Shown here piece after piece: positions 33,781 to 42,862 of a DNA stretch of 64,000 bases. Within the stretch, counting starts at the first letter, position 1. Each line of letters starts with the position of its first letter. The stretch is from contig DASPLL010000008.1 in assembly GCA_035627615.1 (NCBI GenBank), positions 1 through 64,000 on the forward strand, in the 5' to 3' direction. This DNA is from BRH-c25 sp035627615. Its GTDB lineage: Bacteria; Bacillota; Clostridia; Lutisporales; Lutisporaceae. The position numbers and the translations under genes were made by a program. The notes beneath the pieces were generated by a model that saw only the letters and a list, made by a program, of their open reading frames with translations, did no database searches and was not told where the DNA came from.

Positions 33781-35445
33781 ATGAAGGCAAAAAAAGTCGT
33801 ACTAGTCTATTTACTAATTACTGCAGTTATCCTGACATTCTTTTCTTTTAATGCAGAAACAGTGTATGCCAATATTCAACTCCCCGAGACAATAAAGATA
33901 GGTCTGAGCTTTGGACAATCACAGGCAAGCATTTTCACTCTGGGAAGTGAAACCGGTGTGAAAATTTCTGTGCCTGAGAATGGTTCATACAAAGAGCTGG
34001 TTGAAGTAAGCAGCACTTCAGGAATAAAGGTCCGCAGGGATAAATACTATAATATAGTAAATGGTATTGAAAGTGAGATCAACTATGTAAGAGCGGCCAA
34101 ATATGAAGGTGAGGTAATCGGACCCTATCATATTCAGATAGGTGAGGTTTACGCTGACATAGAAACAGCACGGCAGGTATTAAGCAGGGTCTCTTCCGCT
34201 ACTCCGTCCGTATTTCTGGCATATGAGGGAGGCTGGAGGGTATGGTCGCAGCTGTACCTGGATGAGAGTGAGTGCCTCAAGCAGATACAGGTTATGAAAA
34301 ATGAAATCAGTGATATAAATTATTCGGTGGTATTTCCGGACAGAAAGAGGGTACAAATCACGGACAATGCAACAGGACAGATTATACTCCTGTTGAACAG
34401 CGAGGAAAAGGTTAGGGTGGCACCCGGGGAAGTACAGGGTAAAGTCTCCGCGCTGCAGTACAAAGGTAAGAAATACAGGGGAAGTATCACAATGCAAAGC
34501 ATGCCGGAAAGCGACGTTACGTTGGTAAACGAATTATCCTTTGATCAATACTTATACAGTGTCGTTCCTTCGGAAATGCCAAAGGACTGGCATATTGAGG
34601 CATTGAAGGCACAGGCGGTAGCTTCAAGGAATTATGCACTTGCAACAATGGGCAGGCATAATGGTTTTGGCTTTGATTTGTGCAGTACGGAGCACTGCCA
34701 GGCATATAACGGGCTTGAAAAGGAATGCAGCAGTGCGATAGAGGCTGTAAATGCCACAAAGGGCAAGATAATTACATACAACGGTGATCTTGTTACTACA
34801 TATTATCATTCAACCAGCGGAGGACATACAGAGGACAGTGAAAATCTATGGGGCACAAAAACTGATTATATCAGGGGTGTGGATGACAAATACAGCCTGG
34901 GCAGCCCCTATGACAGCTGGCGTCTTGAACTGGACAGGAAAACGGTCAGAGAAAAGCTTTCCAAGTCCAACATAGATCTGGGAGATATAAGCGATATAAG
35001 AATTCTGGAGGTCACCCCCAACGGAAGGGTGACCAGACTGGAAATACAGGGAACAAAGGAAACAAGAGTATTCGAGAGGGAAAAAATCAGAAACATCATT
35101 GGTACGACTGCACTTAAGAGTATTTGGTACAAGCTGAGAACAGATGCGGATATTTTTGTGAGAGGTTCGATGCTGGAAGCTCCTGAGTCTGGCAGAACTT
35201 CAGGCATGTATGTGGCTTCCGCAGCAGGAAGTATAAAGGTAAGCGGCTCCACTAGCCGGGTAAGTATAAAAGGAATGAACAGCAGCAAAGTATACAACGT
35301 GATTCCCAGTACATATATATTTGATGGAAAGGGCTTCGGGCATGGTCTTGGGATGAGTCAGTACGGAGCAAAGGGAATGGCTGAAGCAGGTAATAACTAT
35401 CAGCAAATATTGGAATACTATTATCAAGGTGCAAAAGTACAATAG
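33781..35445 (+). CDS. SpoIID/LytB domain protein
   Basis: Secreted protein of 554 aa with an N-terminal signal sequence or anchor (about residues 7-30). SpoIID is a lytic transglycosylase that degrades peptidoglycan during engulfment. The catalytic-domain block is present (LSFDQYLYSVVPSEMPKDWH, then ALKAQAVASRNYAL near 280) and the family end GFGHGLGMSQYGAKGMAEAG is near the C-terminus. It is longer than B. subtilis SpoIID (about 340 aa) because of an N-terminal region that resembles an SPOR-like/sugar-binding part. It may be a vegetative paralogue, since it sits in the ruv-que cluster rather than with spoIIQ or spoIIM. Confidence 0.88.
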   Translation: MKAKKVVLVYLLITAVILTFFSFNAETVYANIQLPETIKIGLSFGQSQASIFTLGSETGVKISVPENGSYKELVEVSSTSGIKVRRDKYYNIVNGIESEINYVRAAKYEGEVIGPYHIQIGEVYADIETARQVLSRVSSATPSVFLAYEGGWRVWSQLYLDESECLKQIQVMKNEISDINYSVVFPDRKRVQITDNATGQIILLLNSEEKVRVAPGEVQGKVSALQYKGKKYRGSITMQSMPESDVTLVNELSFDQYLYSVVPSEMPKDWHIEALKAQAVASRNYALATMGRHNGFGFDLCSTEHCQAYNGLEKECSSAIEAVNATKGKIITYNGDLVTTYYHSTSGGHTEDSENLWGTKTDYIRGVDDKYSLGSPYDSWRLELDRKTVREKLSKSNIDLGDISDIRILEVTPNGRVTRLEIQGTKETRVFEREKIRNIIGTTALKSIWYKLRTDADIFVRGSMLEAPESGRTSGMYVASAAGSIKVSGSTSRVSIKGMNSSKVYNVIPSTYIFDGKGFGHGLGMSQYGAKGMAEAGNNYQQILEYYYQGAKVQ

Positions 35446-35456
35446 AAAGAGGACAT

Positions 35457-36485
35457 ATGATGGATCTGAAGGATTTTCACTTCGATTTGCCTGAAGAGCT
35501 TATTGCTCAGGAACCGATTGCAAAGAGGGATATGTCGAGACTCCTGGTGCTTGGAAAAAAAAGCGGTGAAATAGAACACCGGAGTTTTAGGGATATATTG
35601 GAGTATCTGAATAAAGGAGACTGTCTGGTATTGAACAATACAAGGGTGATACCCGCAAGGCTTTTCGGAGTAAAAAAGGATAGCCTGGGCAGTATTGAAT
35701 TCCTTCTGTTGAACAGGAAAGAAAAAGATATCTGGGAGGTTATGCTGAAGCCGGGGAAGAAAGCAAAACCCGGTGCGGTATTCCTCTTCGGAGATGGAGA
35801 GCTTGAAGGGGAGATACTTGAAATACTTGAGGGTGGCAACCGCCTGGTGAGGTTTCATTACAAAGGTATCTTCGAGGAAGTACTGGATAGGCTGGGAAAT
35901 ATTCCACTGCCTCCATATATCAAGAAAGAGCTTTCTGACAGGGAAAGATACCAGACTGTATACTCAAAGCATGAAGGCTCTGCTGCTGCGCCGACTGCAG
36001 GACTGCATTTCACCAAAGAACTGCTTCAGCAGCTGGCAGCGCTTGGTATCAGAACGGCGTATGTGACGCTTCATGTAGGACTTGGTACCTTCAGGCCTGT
36101 AAAGGTTGATAATGTGCTTGAGCACAAGATGCATTCGGAGTATTACGAGTTAAGTGCGGAAAGTGCGGAAATAATCAACAGTACAAAGGAAAAAGGAGGA
36201 AGAGTCATTTGTGTAGGGACTACCTCCACAAGAACACTGGAGTCAATAATGCAGAAAAAAAGCAGGCTTGAGGAGGACAGCGGCTGGACTGATATTTTCA
36301 TATATCCGGGATATAAATTTATGATTACTGACGGACTGATAACCAATTTCCATTTGCCGGAATCTACTCTGCTGATGCTGGTAAGTGCTCTGGCAGGCAG
36401 GGAAAGCATAATGCGGGCGTATAAGGAGGCGGTAGAAGAAAGATATAGATTCTTCAGCTTCGGAGATGCAATGTTTATTATTTGA
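35457..36485 (+). CDS. queA: S-adenosylmethionine:tRNA ribosyltransferase-isomerase QueA
   Basis: Enzyme of 342 aa that transfers the ribosyl moiety of SAM to preQ1-tRNA, giving epoxyqueuosine. Family blocks are visible at the start (FDLPEELIAQEPIAKRDMSR), HEGSAAAPTAGLHFT and HLPESTLLMLVSA. The start is ATG at 35457 or the adjacent ATG at 35460 after AAAGAGG. It precedes tgt with one membrane-protein gene in between. Confidence 0.95.
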   Translation: MMDLKDFHFDLPEELIAQEPIAKRDMSRLLVLGKKSGEIEHRSFRDILEYLNKGDCLVLNNTRVIPARLFGVKKDSLGSIEFLLLNRKEKDIWEVMLKPGKKAKPGAVFLFGDGELEGEILEILEGGNRLVRFHYKGIFEEVLDRLGNIPLPPYIKKELSDRERYQTVYSKHEGSAAAPTAGLHFTKELLQQLAALGIRTAYVTLHVGLGTFRPVKVDNVLEHKMHSEYYELSAESAEIINSTKEKGGRVICVGTTSTRTLESIMQKKSRLEEDSGWTDIFIYPGYKFMITDGLITNFHLPESTLLMLVSALAGRESIMRAYKEAVEERYRFFSFGDAMFII

Positions 36486-36508
36486 TTGTATGCTTAGGGG
36501 GTGTTTTA

Positions 36509-37141
36509 ATGAAAATGAGTCAACTGAAGTCCTGGATAATAAGGATGACGGTATATCTGGAGCTTGTGCTGGCATTGTTTATAACAGCAGCAATAATATT
36601 TGGAATGGTAGATCTGGTAAAGTATATAGTTTTGATACTACAGACCAATCCTTTTGATACTTATGATGTATTTCAGAAATTCCTTGGCCATGTACTCCTT
36701 CTTGTGGTTGGAGTCGAGCTGGTGGCAATGCTGGTCATGCATACACCGGGAAGTGTGATAGAGGTTCTGCTGTATGCAGTTGCCAGGAATATGCTCATCG
36801 GCAGTAAGGATACGTATGACTTCATACTTGGGATAGCTTCCATTGCAGGTATATTTGCTATAAGAAAATTTTTGTTTGCCAAAAGCATTTCTGAGAGTGA
36901 AGACAGTGATGTGTTTTCTGCCGCAGCAAATGTTACTGAGATAAACAGCACGGTGGGGGTAAATATACCGGAAACTCTAGCGGACACTGTAGGCGGCATA
37001 ATAAGCTATTTATCCAGGCAGTCCTGCAGAGAGATTCATGAGGGAGTAATATTTCATGTAGCTGATGCAGAAATAAAAGTTTTGAGCTATAGAAATGGAG
37101 TTATTCTAAGAGTTGCTGTCGTGAAATCAAGAGATGAATAA
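36509..37141 (+). CDS. PsiE-like membrane protein with C-terminal soluble domain
   Basis: Protein of 210 aa. The first ~125 residues hold four membrane segments with the pattern LGHVLLLVVGVELVAMLVMH and HTPGSVIEVLLYAVARNMLI, resembling the PsiE (phosphate-starvation-inducible) family. The remaining ~85 residues are a hydrophilic domain absent from E. coli PsiE. Function is unknown. The start is ATG 36509 after TAGGGGGTG; the reading from 36482 starts inside queA. It lies between queA and tgt, but a queuosine-related role is only a guess from position. Confidence 0.75.
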   Translation: MKMSQLKSWIIRMTVYLELVLALFITAAIIFGMVDLVKYIVLILQTNPFDTYDVFQKFLGHVLLLVVGVELVAMLVMHTPGSVIEVLLYAVARNMLIGSKDTYDFILGIASIAGIFAIRKFLFAKSISESEDSDVFSAAANVTEINSTVGVNIPETLADTVGGIISYLSRQSCREIHEGVIFHVADAEIKVLSYRNGVILRVAVVKSRDE

Positions 37142-37159
37142 TTAATGGAGGTATATCAA

Positions 37160-38275
37160 TTGACAATCAGATATGAACTGATAAAGGAAGACAAGAGAAC
37201 AGGAGCAAGGCTTGGAAAGCTGCATACGCCTCATGGAATCATTGACACTCCCGTATTCATGCCGGTTGGCACACAAGCAACAGTTAAAGCCATGACCCCT
37301 CATGAATTGAAGGAAACAGGCGCACAGATCATATTAAGCAACACCTATCATTTGTATATAAGGCCCGGACACAAGCTGGTGGAGAAAGCGGGAGGACTCC
37401 ATGGCTTTATGAACTGGGATAGGCCTATCCTTACCGATAGCGGAGGTTTTCAGGTATTCAGCCTTAATGATCTGAGAAAAATATCAGAAGAAGGGGTGGT
37501 TTTTAAATCTCACCTTGACGGCTCCAAGCATTTTTTTACTCCAGAATATGTTATGGAAATAGAAAACTCTCTCGGTGCAGATATTATAATGGCCTTTGAT
37601 GAGTGTACCCCTTATCCCTGTGAGCATGACTATGCAAAGAAGTCAATGGAAAGAACGGTTAGATGGCTGAAAAGGTGCAAGGAAGCTCATAAGAATACTG
37701 AGAAACAGTCGCTTTTTGGTATAGTCCAGGGAAGCACCTATAAGGATTTAAGACTTGAAAGTGCAAAAAGGACTGTGGAGGTGGATCTGCCCGGATATGC
37801 AGTTGGAGGACTCAGTGTAGGAGAACCTAAGGAATTGATGAACGAAGTGCTGGAATATACAGTTCCGGAGCTTCCCAAAGATAAGCCCAGATATCTTATG
37901 GGGGTAGGCAGTCCTGATTGTCTGATCGATGGCTCAATCAGGGGAATAGATATGTTTGACTGCGTGCTGCCTACAAGGATTGCCCGTAACGGGACTGTGA
38001 TGACCTCAAAAGGTAAGCTGGTTGTCAGAAATGCTGAATACAGCGAGGATTTCAGACCTCTGGACGAGGAGTGCGACTGCTATGCCTGCAGGAACTTTTC
38101 AAGGGCATATATAAGGCATCTGATAAAAGCGGGTGAGATACTTGGAGGAAGGCTGACGACCATTCACAATTTAAGGTTCCTGCAGAACCTTATGTCAAAA
38201 ATAAGAAAGGCTATAGAGACTGATAGCCTGCTGGATTTCAGGAATGACTTTTTTCAGAAATATGGTTATCTGTAA
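37160..38275 (+). CDS. tgt: tRNA-guanine transglycosylase
   Basis: Enzyme of 371 aa that swaps guanine 34 for preQ1 in tRNAs with GUN anticodons. The nucleophile/active-site region is DSGGFQVFSL, the second Asp is in FDCVLPTRIARNG, and the zinc site is CDCYACRNFSRAYIRHL. The start is TTG at 37160, seven bases after ATGGAGGT; the ATG at 37145 is itself part of the RBS. The bacterial-type length and zinc ligands are complete. Confidence 0.95.
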   Translation: MTIRYELIKEDKRTGARLGKLHTPHGIIDTPVFMPVGTQATVKAMTPHELKETGAQIILSNTYHLYIRPGHKLVEKAGGLHGFMNWDRPILTDSGGFQVFSLNDLRKISEEGVVFKSHLDGSKHFFTPEYVMEIENSLGADIIMAFDECTPYPCEHDYAKKSMERTVRWLKRCKEAHKNTEKQSLFGIVQGSTYKDLRLESAKRTVEVDLPGYAVGGLSVGEPKELMNEVLEYTVPELPKDKPRYLMGVGSPDCLIDGSIRGIDMFDCVLPTRIARNGTVMTSKGKLVVRNAEYSEDFRPLDEECDCYACRNFSRAYIRHLIKAGEILGGRLTTIHNLRFLQNLMSKIRKAIETDSLLDFRNDFFQKYGYL

Positions 38276-38322
38276 ACTAAAATAAATATAATTGGTCAAA
38301 TAATAAATATCAGGGAGGATTT

Positions 38323-38352
38323 TTGACTTATATATTGAATACTAATTATGCT
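38323..38352 (+). promoter_or_regulatory. Possible sigmaA promoter before yajC
   Basis: TTGACT (38323-38328), 18 bases, TATGCT (38347-38352), followed by the yajC RBS at 38391. It would make yajC-scfA partly independent of tgt. Confidence 0.45.
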
Positions 38353-38405
38353 GGGATGTAAATATCCTTTCACTACTCAAAAGATAAAAAGGAGGAATAT
38401 GCAGA

Positions 38406-38693
38406 GTGAATCAGTTGAATTCTTTAGGTTGGATTCTGCCTTACATAGTTGTTATCGGAGCTTTTTACTTTTTTCTGATAAGACCACAGCAGAAGCGTGA
38501 GAAAGCAACTCAGGCAATGAGAAAGAGCGTTCAGGAAGGTACGGAAGTCGTAACAATAGGTGGAATATACGGCAAGGTTGTTAATGCAAAGGATGATATA
38601 CTTACAATAGAAGTAGGATCAGATAAGGTAAAGCTCAGGGTTGCAAGATGGGCAATAGGTAAAGTAATCGCAGATGGGAAGGAAGAAAAGTAA
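38406..38693 (+). CDS. yajC: Preprotein translocase subunit YajC
   Basis: Single-pass protein of 95 aa that associates with SecDF. It has one membrane segment (about 8-26) followed by the typical IRPQQKREKATQAMRKSVQEG and the TIGGIYGKVV block. The start is GTG with AAGGAGG ten bases before. Order tgt-yajC-...-secD-secF is standard. Its stop is embedded in a terminator. Confidence 0.93.
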   Translation: MNQLNSLGWILPYIVVIGAFYFFLIRPQQKREKATQAMRKSVQEGTEVVTIGGIYGKVVNAKDDILTIEVGSDKVKLRVARWAIGKVIADGKEEK

Positions 38694-38717
38694 CTTGGAT
38701 TCAAGTTACTTTTTTTG
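38688..38717 (+). terminator. Rho-independent terminator after yajC
   Basis: Perfect 10-bp stem AAGTAACTTG / CAAGTTACTT with a 4-base loop and a T run; the left arm overlaps the yajC stop codon. Confidence 0.9.
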
Positions 38718-38802
38718 TACACGAATAAATGCCCCCTATGGCGAATAGATTTATAGGGAACAAACCTTATAAATACAAATATGCTATAGGGGGTCATATT
38801 GA

Positions 38803-39216
38803 ATGAGGAAGCTGAATAACTTTGCAAAGAAATCAACTGCAGAAGAAAAAGGGATTAATATATATGGGATATTCTTGAAATCATTGGGAATATGCTTTGC
38901 AACATCTTTTGTTCTGATAATACTATATGCACTCATACTGTCGTTTACCAGTATGAGTGATTCTTCAATGAACATTACTGTGCAGATCATTATGATTTTA
39001 AGCATCGTAGTATCAAGTATCTTCGGAGGAAAGAAAATAGCCAGGAGGGGATGGCTGTTTGGTATAGTCCTGGGGTTTGTATTCATGCTGATGCTGGTGC
39101 CTTTGAACATGGGCTTTGGTCAGAGCTTCAGCCTTGACAAGTACTTTGCGGCTAAAATGCTTATGGGCAGCTCAGTTGGATTGATCGGAGGAATAATTGG
39201 CGTAAACCTCAATTAA
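38803..39216 (+). CDS. TIGR04086 family membrane protein
   Basis: Protein of 137 aa with four membrane segments and little else. By length, topology and its position between yajC and the SCIFF gene it fits the TIGR04086 family of Clostridia. Function is unknown; some reports treat it as an accessory of SCIFF or Sec, without proof. RBS AGGGGGT precedes the ATG. Confidence 0.75.
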   Translation: MRKLNNFAKKSTAEEKGINIYGIFLKSLGICFATSFVLIILYALILSFTSMSDSSMNITVQIIMILSIVVSSIFGGKKIARRGWLFGIVLGFVFMLMLVPLNMGFGQSFSLDKYFAAKMLMGSSVGLIGGIIGVNLN

Positions 39217-39292
39217 TATCAGATTTTACTTTTCCAAAAATCACTAATATGATATAATCTTAACGTGATAAAACATTGGAGGAGGAAACTAA

Positions 39293-39478
39293 ATGAGACA
39301 TATCAGAACTATAAACAGCAGATCATTGTGCGAAAGTGCTAAGAATGGCGGCTGCGGCGAATGCCAGAACTCGTGCCAGTCAGCATGCAAGACTTCCTGT
39401 ACAGTAGCTAACCAGAAATGCGAAAATGTTGAGAACAGCAGAGTAAAACCATCAATTCTGCATAAGAACTCACTATAA
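39293..39478 (+). CDS. scfA: SCIFF peptide (ranthipeptide precursor), extended
   Basis: The SCIFF (six cysteines in forty-five residues) precursor, 61 aa. The core GGCGECQNSCQSACKTSCTV is unmistakable. Cysteines are at 13, 21, 24, 28, 32, 36 and 43, one more (C13) than canonical. The peptide also continues about 16 residues past the usual end near residue 46. In other Clostridia a radical SAM maturase (ScfB) installs thioether crosslinks and is encoded next door; here the next genes are a carbonic anhydrase homologue and secD. RBS GGAGGAGG precedes the ATG. The biological role of SCIFF is not settled. Confidence 0.93.
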   Translation: MRHIRTINSRSLCESAKNGGCGECQNSCQSACKTSCTVANQKCENVENSRVKPSILHKNSL

Positions 39479-39510
39479 GTTAATAATATTTATAGCAATT
39501 CTGTACATAG

Positions 39511-39556
39511 GCAGTAATATGTAGGAAGGCTTCAAAGCATACCTATATGTTACTGC
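39511..39556 (+). terminator. Hairpin after scfA
   Basis: GCAGTAATATGTAGG pairs with CCTATATGTTACTGC (13 of 15 Watson-Crick plus G-U), followed by TTTAAAAC. It probably terminates scfA transcripts or limits read-through into the next gene. Confidence 0.6.
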
Positions 39557-39581
39557 TTTAAAACATTTAACGGAGGATATT

Positions 39582-40094
39582 ATGATAAAAGCATACAAGC
39601 ATTACAAGCCCAATATTGAAAAAGATGTTTTCATAGCGGAAAACAGTACTGTTATCGGCAGGTGCTTCATAGGTGAAGACTGCAGCATCTGGTATAATGC
39701 TGTCCTCAGAGCAGACATCAACGAAATAAGGATCGGAAGAGGTACAAACATTCAGGACGGCAGTATTGTTCACTGTGATCATGATTATCCAACCATTATA
39801 GAAGGAAATGTCACAGTGGGGCACAATGCGATCATTCATGGCTGCATAATAGGTAAGAACTGCCTTATAGGGATGGGAGCGACCATACTCGATGGAGCGA
39901 CTATAGGAGACAACGTTATAGTCGGTGCGAATTCACTGCTTACCTCCGGCAAGACCATTCCTTCAGGGGTGTTGGTAATGGGGAGTCCCGCAAAGGTAGT
40001 AAGAGAGCTGACTCCTGAGGAGATAGAAGGGATAAGGAAATCGGTACTTGGATATATAAAGCTTTCAAAAGAGCATGCTGAGGGGATAGAATAG
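39582..40094 (+). CDS. Gamma-carbonic anhydrase family protein
   Basis: Left-handed beta-helix protein of 170 aa built from hexapeptide repeats (IWYNAVLRADINEIRIGRGT, VGHNAIIHGCIIGKNCLIG). Three metal-binding histidines are seen in VHCDHDY and VGHNAIIHG. Family members (YrdA/PaaY/CaiE type) are zinc or iron proteins; some hydrate CO2, many have no shown activity. RBS CGGAGG precedes the ATG. Confidence 0.9.
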   Translation: MIKAYKHYKPNIEKDVFIAENSTVIGRCFIGEDCSIWYNAVLRADINEIRIGRGTNIQDGSIVHCDHDYPTIIEGNVTVGHNAIIHGCIIGKNCLIGMGATILDGATIGDNVIVGANSLLTSGKTIPSGVLVMGSPAKVVRELTPEEIEGIRKSVLGYIKLSKEHAEGIE

Positions 40095-40139
40095 AGAAAA
40101 CAGTAAATAATACATATGCAAGGCAATGTTCCTTCCACA

Positions 40140-40168
40140 TTGACTAAGATTTGTAAAAGTTATATAAT
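40140..40168 (+). promoter_or_regulatory. SigmaA-type promoter of secDF
   Basis: TTGACT (40140-40145), 17 bases, TATAAT (40163-40168), 36 bases before the secD start. Confidence 0.65.
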
Positions 40169-40203
40169 AACCATTGTGAAATTAAATAAGGGGGAGTTAA
40201 CAA

Positions 40204-41457
40204 ATGAAGTCAAAAAGCCTAGTAGTGTTTCTTGCAATAATTTTATTAATTTCATTTTTTGCGTACATAGCAGTCTATGGACTTAATATAGGGAAATACG
40301 AAATCCTACCCGTCAAGAACCTTATAAAGCTTGGTCTCGATCTAAGAGGCGGAGCAACAGTGCTTCTGCAGGCAAAGGATAATCCCAATGATCCGATAAA
40401 TGATGAGAAGATGGCAAGAGCAGTTGCAACGATAAGAGAACGTATTGATGCTCTGGGAGTAACGGAGCCTGTTATCACAAGAGTGGGAGATGACAGGATA
40501 GAGGTGCAGCTTCCGGAAATACAGGATCCCCAAAGAGCTCTTGACTTGATAGGACAGACAGCACAGCTTGAATTCATCGAAGAAGAAACACAGCAGGTCA
40601 TATTGACCGGTAATGATATAAAACAGGCGCAGGCAGAACGTGCGCCCAGCAGCAATGGAGTAGGGGAAGCACCGGTAGTATCCTTCGAGCTTTCACCTGA
40701 GGGTGCGAAGAAGTTTGCCGCTGCCACTGAAAGAAACATCGGTAAGATTATAGGTATTTACCTTGACAAGCAGCCCATATCCCTTCCGACAGTGCAGAGT
40801 GTGATTCCTGACGGAAAGGGAATAATCACTGGTTCTGCAACAATGGAAGAAGCAGGAGACCTGGCAACGCTTATCAGAGCCGGGGCACTTCCTGTTGAAA
40901 TGGAGACTCTCTCGGTAACGGCAGTCGGACCTCAGCTTGGAGCAAACTCCTTTGAACAGAGTATTTCAGCCGGACAGATAGGCATATTGCTTGTATTATT
41001 ATTCATGCTGGTATATTACAGACTTCCGGGTCTGGTTTCCGATATAGCTTTAGTACTTTATACGCTGATAGTGCTTACGGTACTTGCCGGCATAAAAGCC
41101 ACACTTACGTTGCCTGGTATTGCAGGTATAATACTTTCAATAGGTATGGCAGTTGATGCAAATGTAATTATATTTGAGAGGATAAAAGAAGAAGTGCGTC
41201 TGGGCAAGACCCTGAGAGCGGCAATTGACTCGGGTTTCAGAAGAGCGTTTCTTACGATCCTGGACTCAAACGTAACCACTCTTATAGCTGCAGGAGTCCT
41301 GTTCTACTTCGGGACAGGTCCAATAAAGGGCTTCGCAGTAACACTGTCTATAGGTATACTTTCGAGTATGTTTACTGCAATTGTTATTACAAGATACCTG
41401 CTCAAGCTCTTGGTTTCAAGCAACCTTGTCAAGAACTTGAAGTTATTTGGTCTATAG
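40204..41457 (+). CDS. secD: Protein translocase subunit SecD
   Basis: RND-family membrane protein of 417 aa that uses the proton or sodium gradient to help SecYEG export. It has an N-terminal membrane segment, the extracytoplasmic P1 domain, including GLDLRGGATVLLQ, and a cluster of five segments. The motif SIGMAVDANVIIFERIKEE, with the ion-coupling Asp, lies in the fourth. Somewhat shorter than proteobacterial SecD, as usual in Firmicutes. Twelve bases separate it from secF. Confidence 0.95.
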   Translation: MKSKSLVVFLAIILLISFFAYIAVYGLNIGKYEILPVKNLIKLGLDLRGGATVLLQAKDNPNDPINDEKMARAVATIRERIDALGVTEPVITRVGDDRIEVQLPEIQDPQRALDLIGQTAQLEFIEEETQQVILTGNDIKQAQAERAPSSNGVGEAPVVSFELSPEGAKKFAAATERNIGKIIGIYLDKQPISLPTVQSVIPDGKGIITGSATMEEAGDLATLIRAGALPVEMETLSVTAVGPQLGANSFEQSISAGQIGILLVLLFMLVYYRLPGLVSDIALVLYTLIVLTVLAGIKATLTLPGIAGIILSIGMAVDANVIIFERIKEEVRLGKTLRAAIDSGFRRAFLTILDSNVTTLIAAGVLFYFGTGPIKGFAVTLSIGILSSMFTAIVITRYLLKLLVSSNLVKNLKLFGL

Positions 41458-41469
41458 GAGGGAAGCCCG

Positions 41470-42348
41470 ATGAAAATAAGAGATTTTATGAAATACAGTA
41501 AGATGTGGTTTGGAATTTCGGGAGTAGTAATTGCAATTGGATTGATATTCATTCTAATAAACGGTCTGAATTTCGGCATTGACTTCACCGGAGGTTCGTC
41601 AATACAGGCGAATATAGGCAAGAGCTTTGAAATAGCCGACATCAGAAACATATCTGATAAGTTTGATAAGGAAGCGATTGTAACATACGCCGGACAGAAC
41701 AGGGATATAGCCCTTATTAAGACTAAGGTAGCCTTGACTGTTGCACAGCAAGGTGAGGTAGTAAAGGCTTTTCAGGATAAGTTCGGCATACAGCAGACAA
41801 ATATCCAGTTTGAAACAATAGGAGCTACCATAGGCAGTGAGCTTACAAGGCAGGCACTGCTGGCACTGCTGTTGGCAAACGTGGGAATACTTATATATGT
41901 TTCCTTCAGGTTTGAATGGAGGTTCGGGGTCGCAGCCATCCTTGCACTGGTGCATGATGTAATGATAATGCTGGTAGTTTATTCAATAGCACAGATTGCC
42001 ATCAACGCAAGCTTTATCGCTGCCATACTGACAATAGTAGGTTATTCGATCAACGATACAATAGTCGTATTCGATAGGATCAGAGAAAACAAAAGGCACA
42101 TGAAGAAGGTAGAACATAACAGCCTTGTAAACAACAGTATCTCGGAGACTATGGCAAGATCTATAAATACATCACTTACCACATTGCTTACAATATTAGC
42201 CTTATATATTCTCGGGGTACCGGCAATAAAAGATTTTGCTCTGCCCCTGGTAGTAGGTATAATTAGCGGTACATACTCTTCGATATTTATTGCGAGCCCC
42301 CTCTGGGTGGTGCTTGACAGGAAGCACGTTCTTAAAGGAGCTCATTAA
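41470..42348 (+). CDS. secF: Protein translocase subunit SecF
   Basis: Partner of SecD, 292 aa, with six membrane segments. Signatures: FGIDFTGGSSIQ after the first segment and VGYSINDTIVVFDRIREN with the conserved Asp. RBS TAGGAGGGAAG precedes the ATG. A strong terminator follows, so the secDF operon ends here. Confidence 0.95.
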   Translation: MKIRDFMKYSKMWFGISGVVIAIGLIFILINGLNFGIDFTGGSSIQANIGKSFEIADIRNISDKFDKEAIVTYAGQNRDIALIKTKVALTVAQQGEVVKAFQDKFGIQQTNIQFETIGATIGSELTRQALLALLLANVGILIYVSFRFEWRFGVAAILALVHDVMIMLVVYSIAQIAINASFIAAILTIVGYSINDTIVVFDRIRENKRHMKKVEHNSLVNNSISETMARSINTSLTTLLTILALYILGVPAIKDFALPLVVGIISGTYSSIFIASPLWVVLDRKHVLKGAH

Positions 42349-42357
42349 GAATGGATT

Positions 42358-42396
42358 TTAAGGTAACGGTGTTTAACTGTTACCTTAAATTTTTTA
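42358..42396 (+). terminator. Rho-independent terminator after secF
   Basis: Perfect 10-bp stem TTAAGGTAAC / GTTACCTTAA with a T6 tail. Confidence 0.9.
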
Positions 42397-42489
42397 TGCG
42401 GATATAAAACAGTTGAAGTATATGGTAAAAAGCTATATATTAGTATTGTCGGGATCGACTGTCCAGTTAATATTAAGGGAGGTTTTGAT

Positions 42490-42828
42490 ATGCAGTTTAT
42501 TATAGTCATTTCGATGATTATATCCATCCTTATCGCTTTTTTTGCAGTACAGAATGCAGGTGTGGTCGTGGTCAATTTGCTGTGGTATAAAGTGAGCATG
42601 TCACAGGCTGTAATAATTCTATGCTCTGCGCTTTTCGGAGTACTTATAATGTTGCCTTTTGACATAGCACGGACTATTAAATACAAGCTCAAGCTTATGG
42701 ATCTGTCGGGAGAAAATAAAAGACTGAAGGAAGAGCTTAAGAAATGTGATTCTGAAAAAGAAAAGACTGTTCAGGAAATACTTCCGGCAGTTGATGATCA
42801 AAGCAAAGTCGATGAACAGCAGCAATAA
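42490..42828 (+). CDS. lapA: LapA/DUF1049 domain membrane protein
   Basis: Protein of 112 aa with two membrane segments (about 1-22 and 36-58) separated by the short loop AVQNAGVVVVNLLWYKVSM, then a charged, partly coiled-coil cytosolic tail. This is the LapA (lipopolysaccharide assembly A, DUF1049) topology. As the organism appears Gram-positive, the function is not LPS assembly; it is unknown. RBS AGGGAGG precedes the ATG. Confidence 0.8.
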   Translation: MQFIIVISMIISILIAFFAVQNAGVVVVNLLWYKVSMSQAVIILCSALFGVLIMLPFDIARTIKYKLKLMDLSGENKRLKEELKKCDSEKEKTVQEILPAVDDQSKVDEQQQ

Positions 42829-42862
42829 CAAAAAAATGTTTGGATAGGTATGTGATGAAATA

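Noticed and set aside
38323..38361. Possible 12-codon leader peptide (TTG after CAGGGAGG) before yajC
   Set aside because: The same bases form a good -35/-10 pair, and no attenuator structure follows; the promoter reading is preferred.
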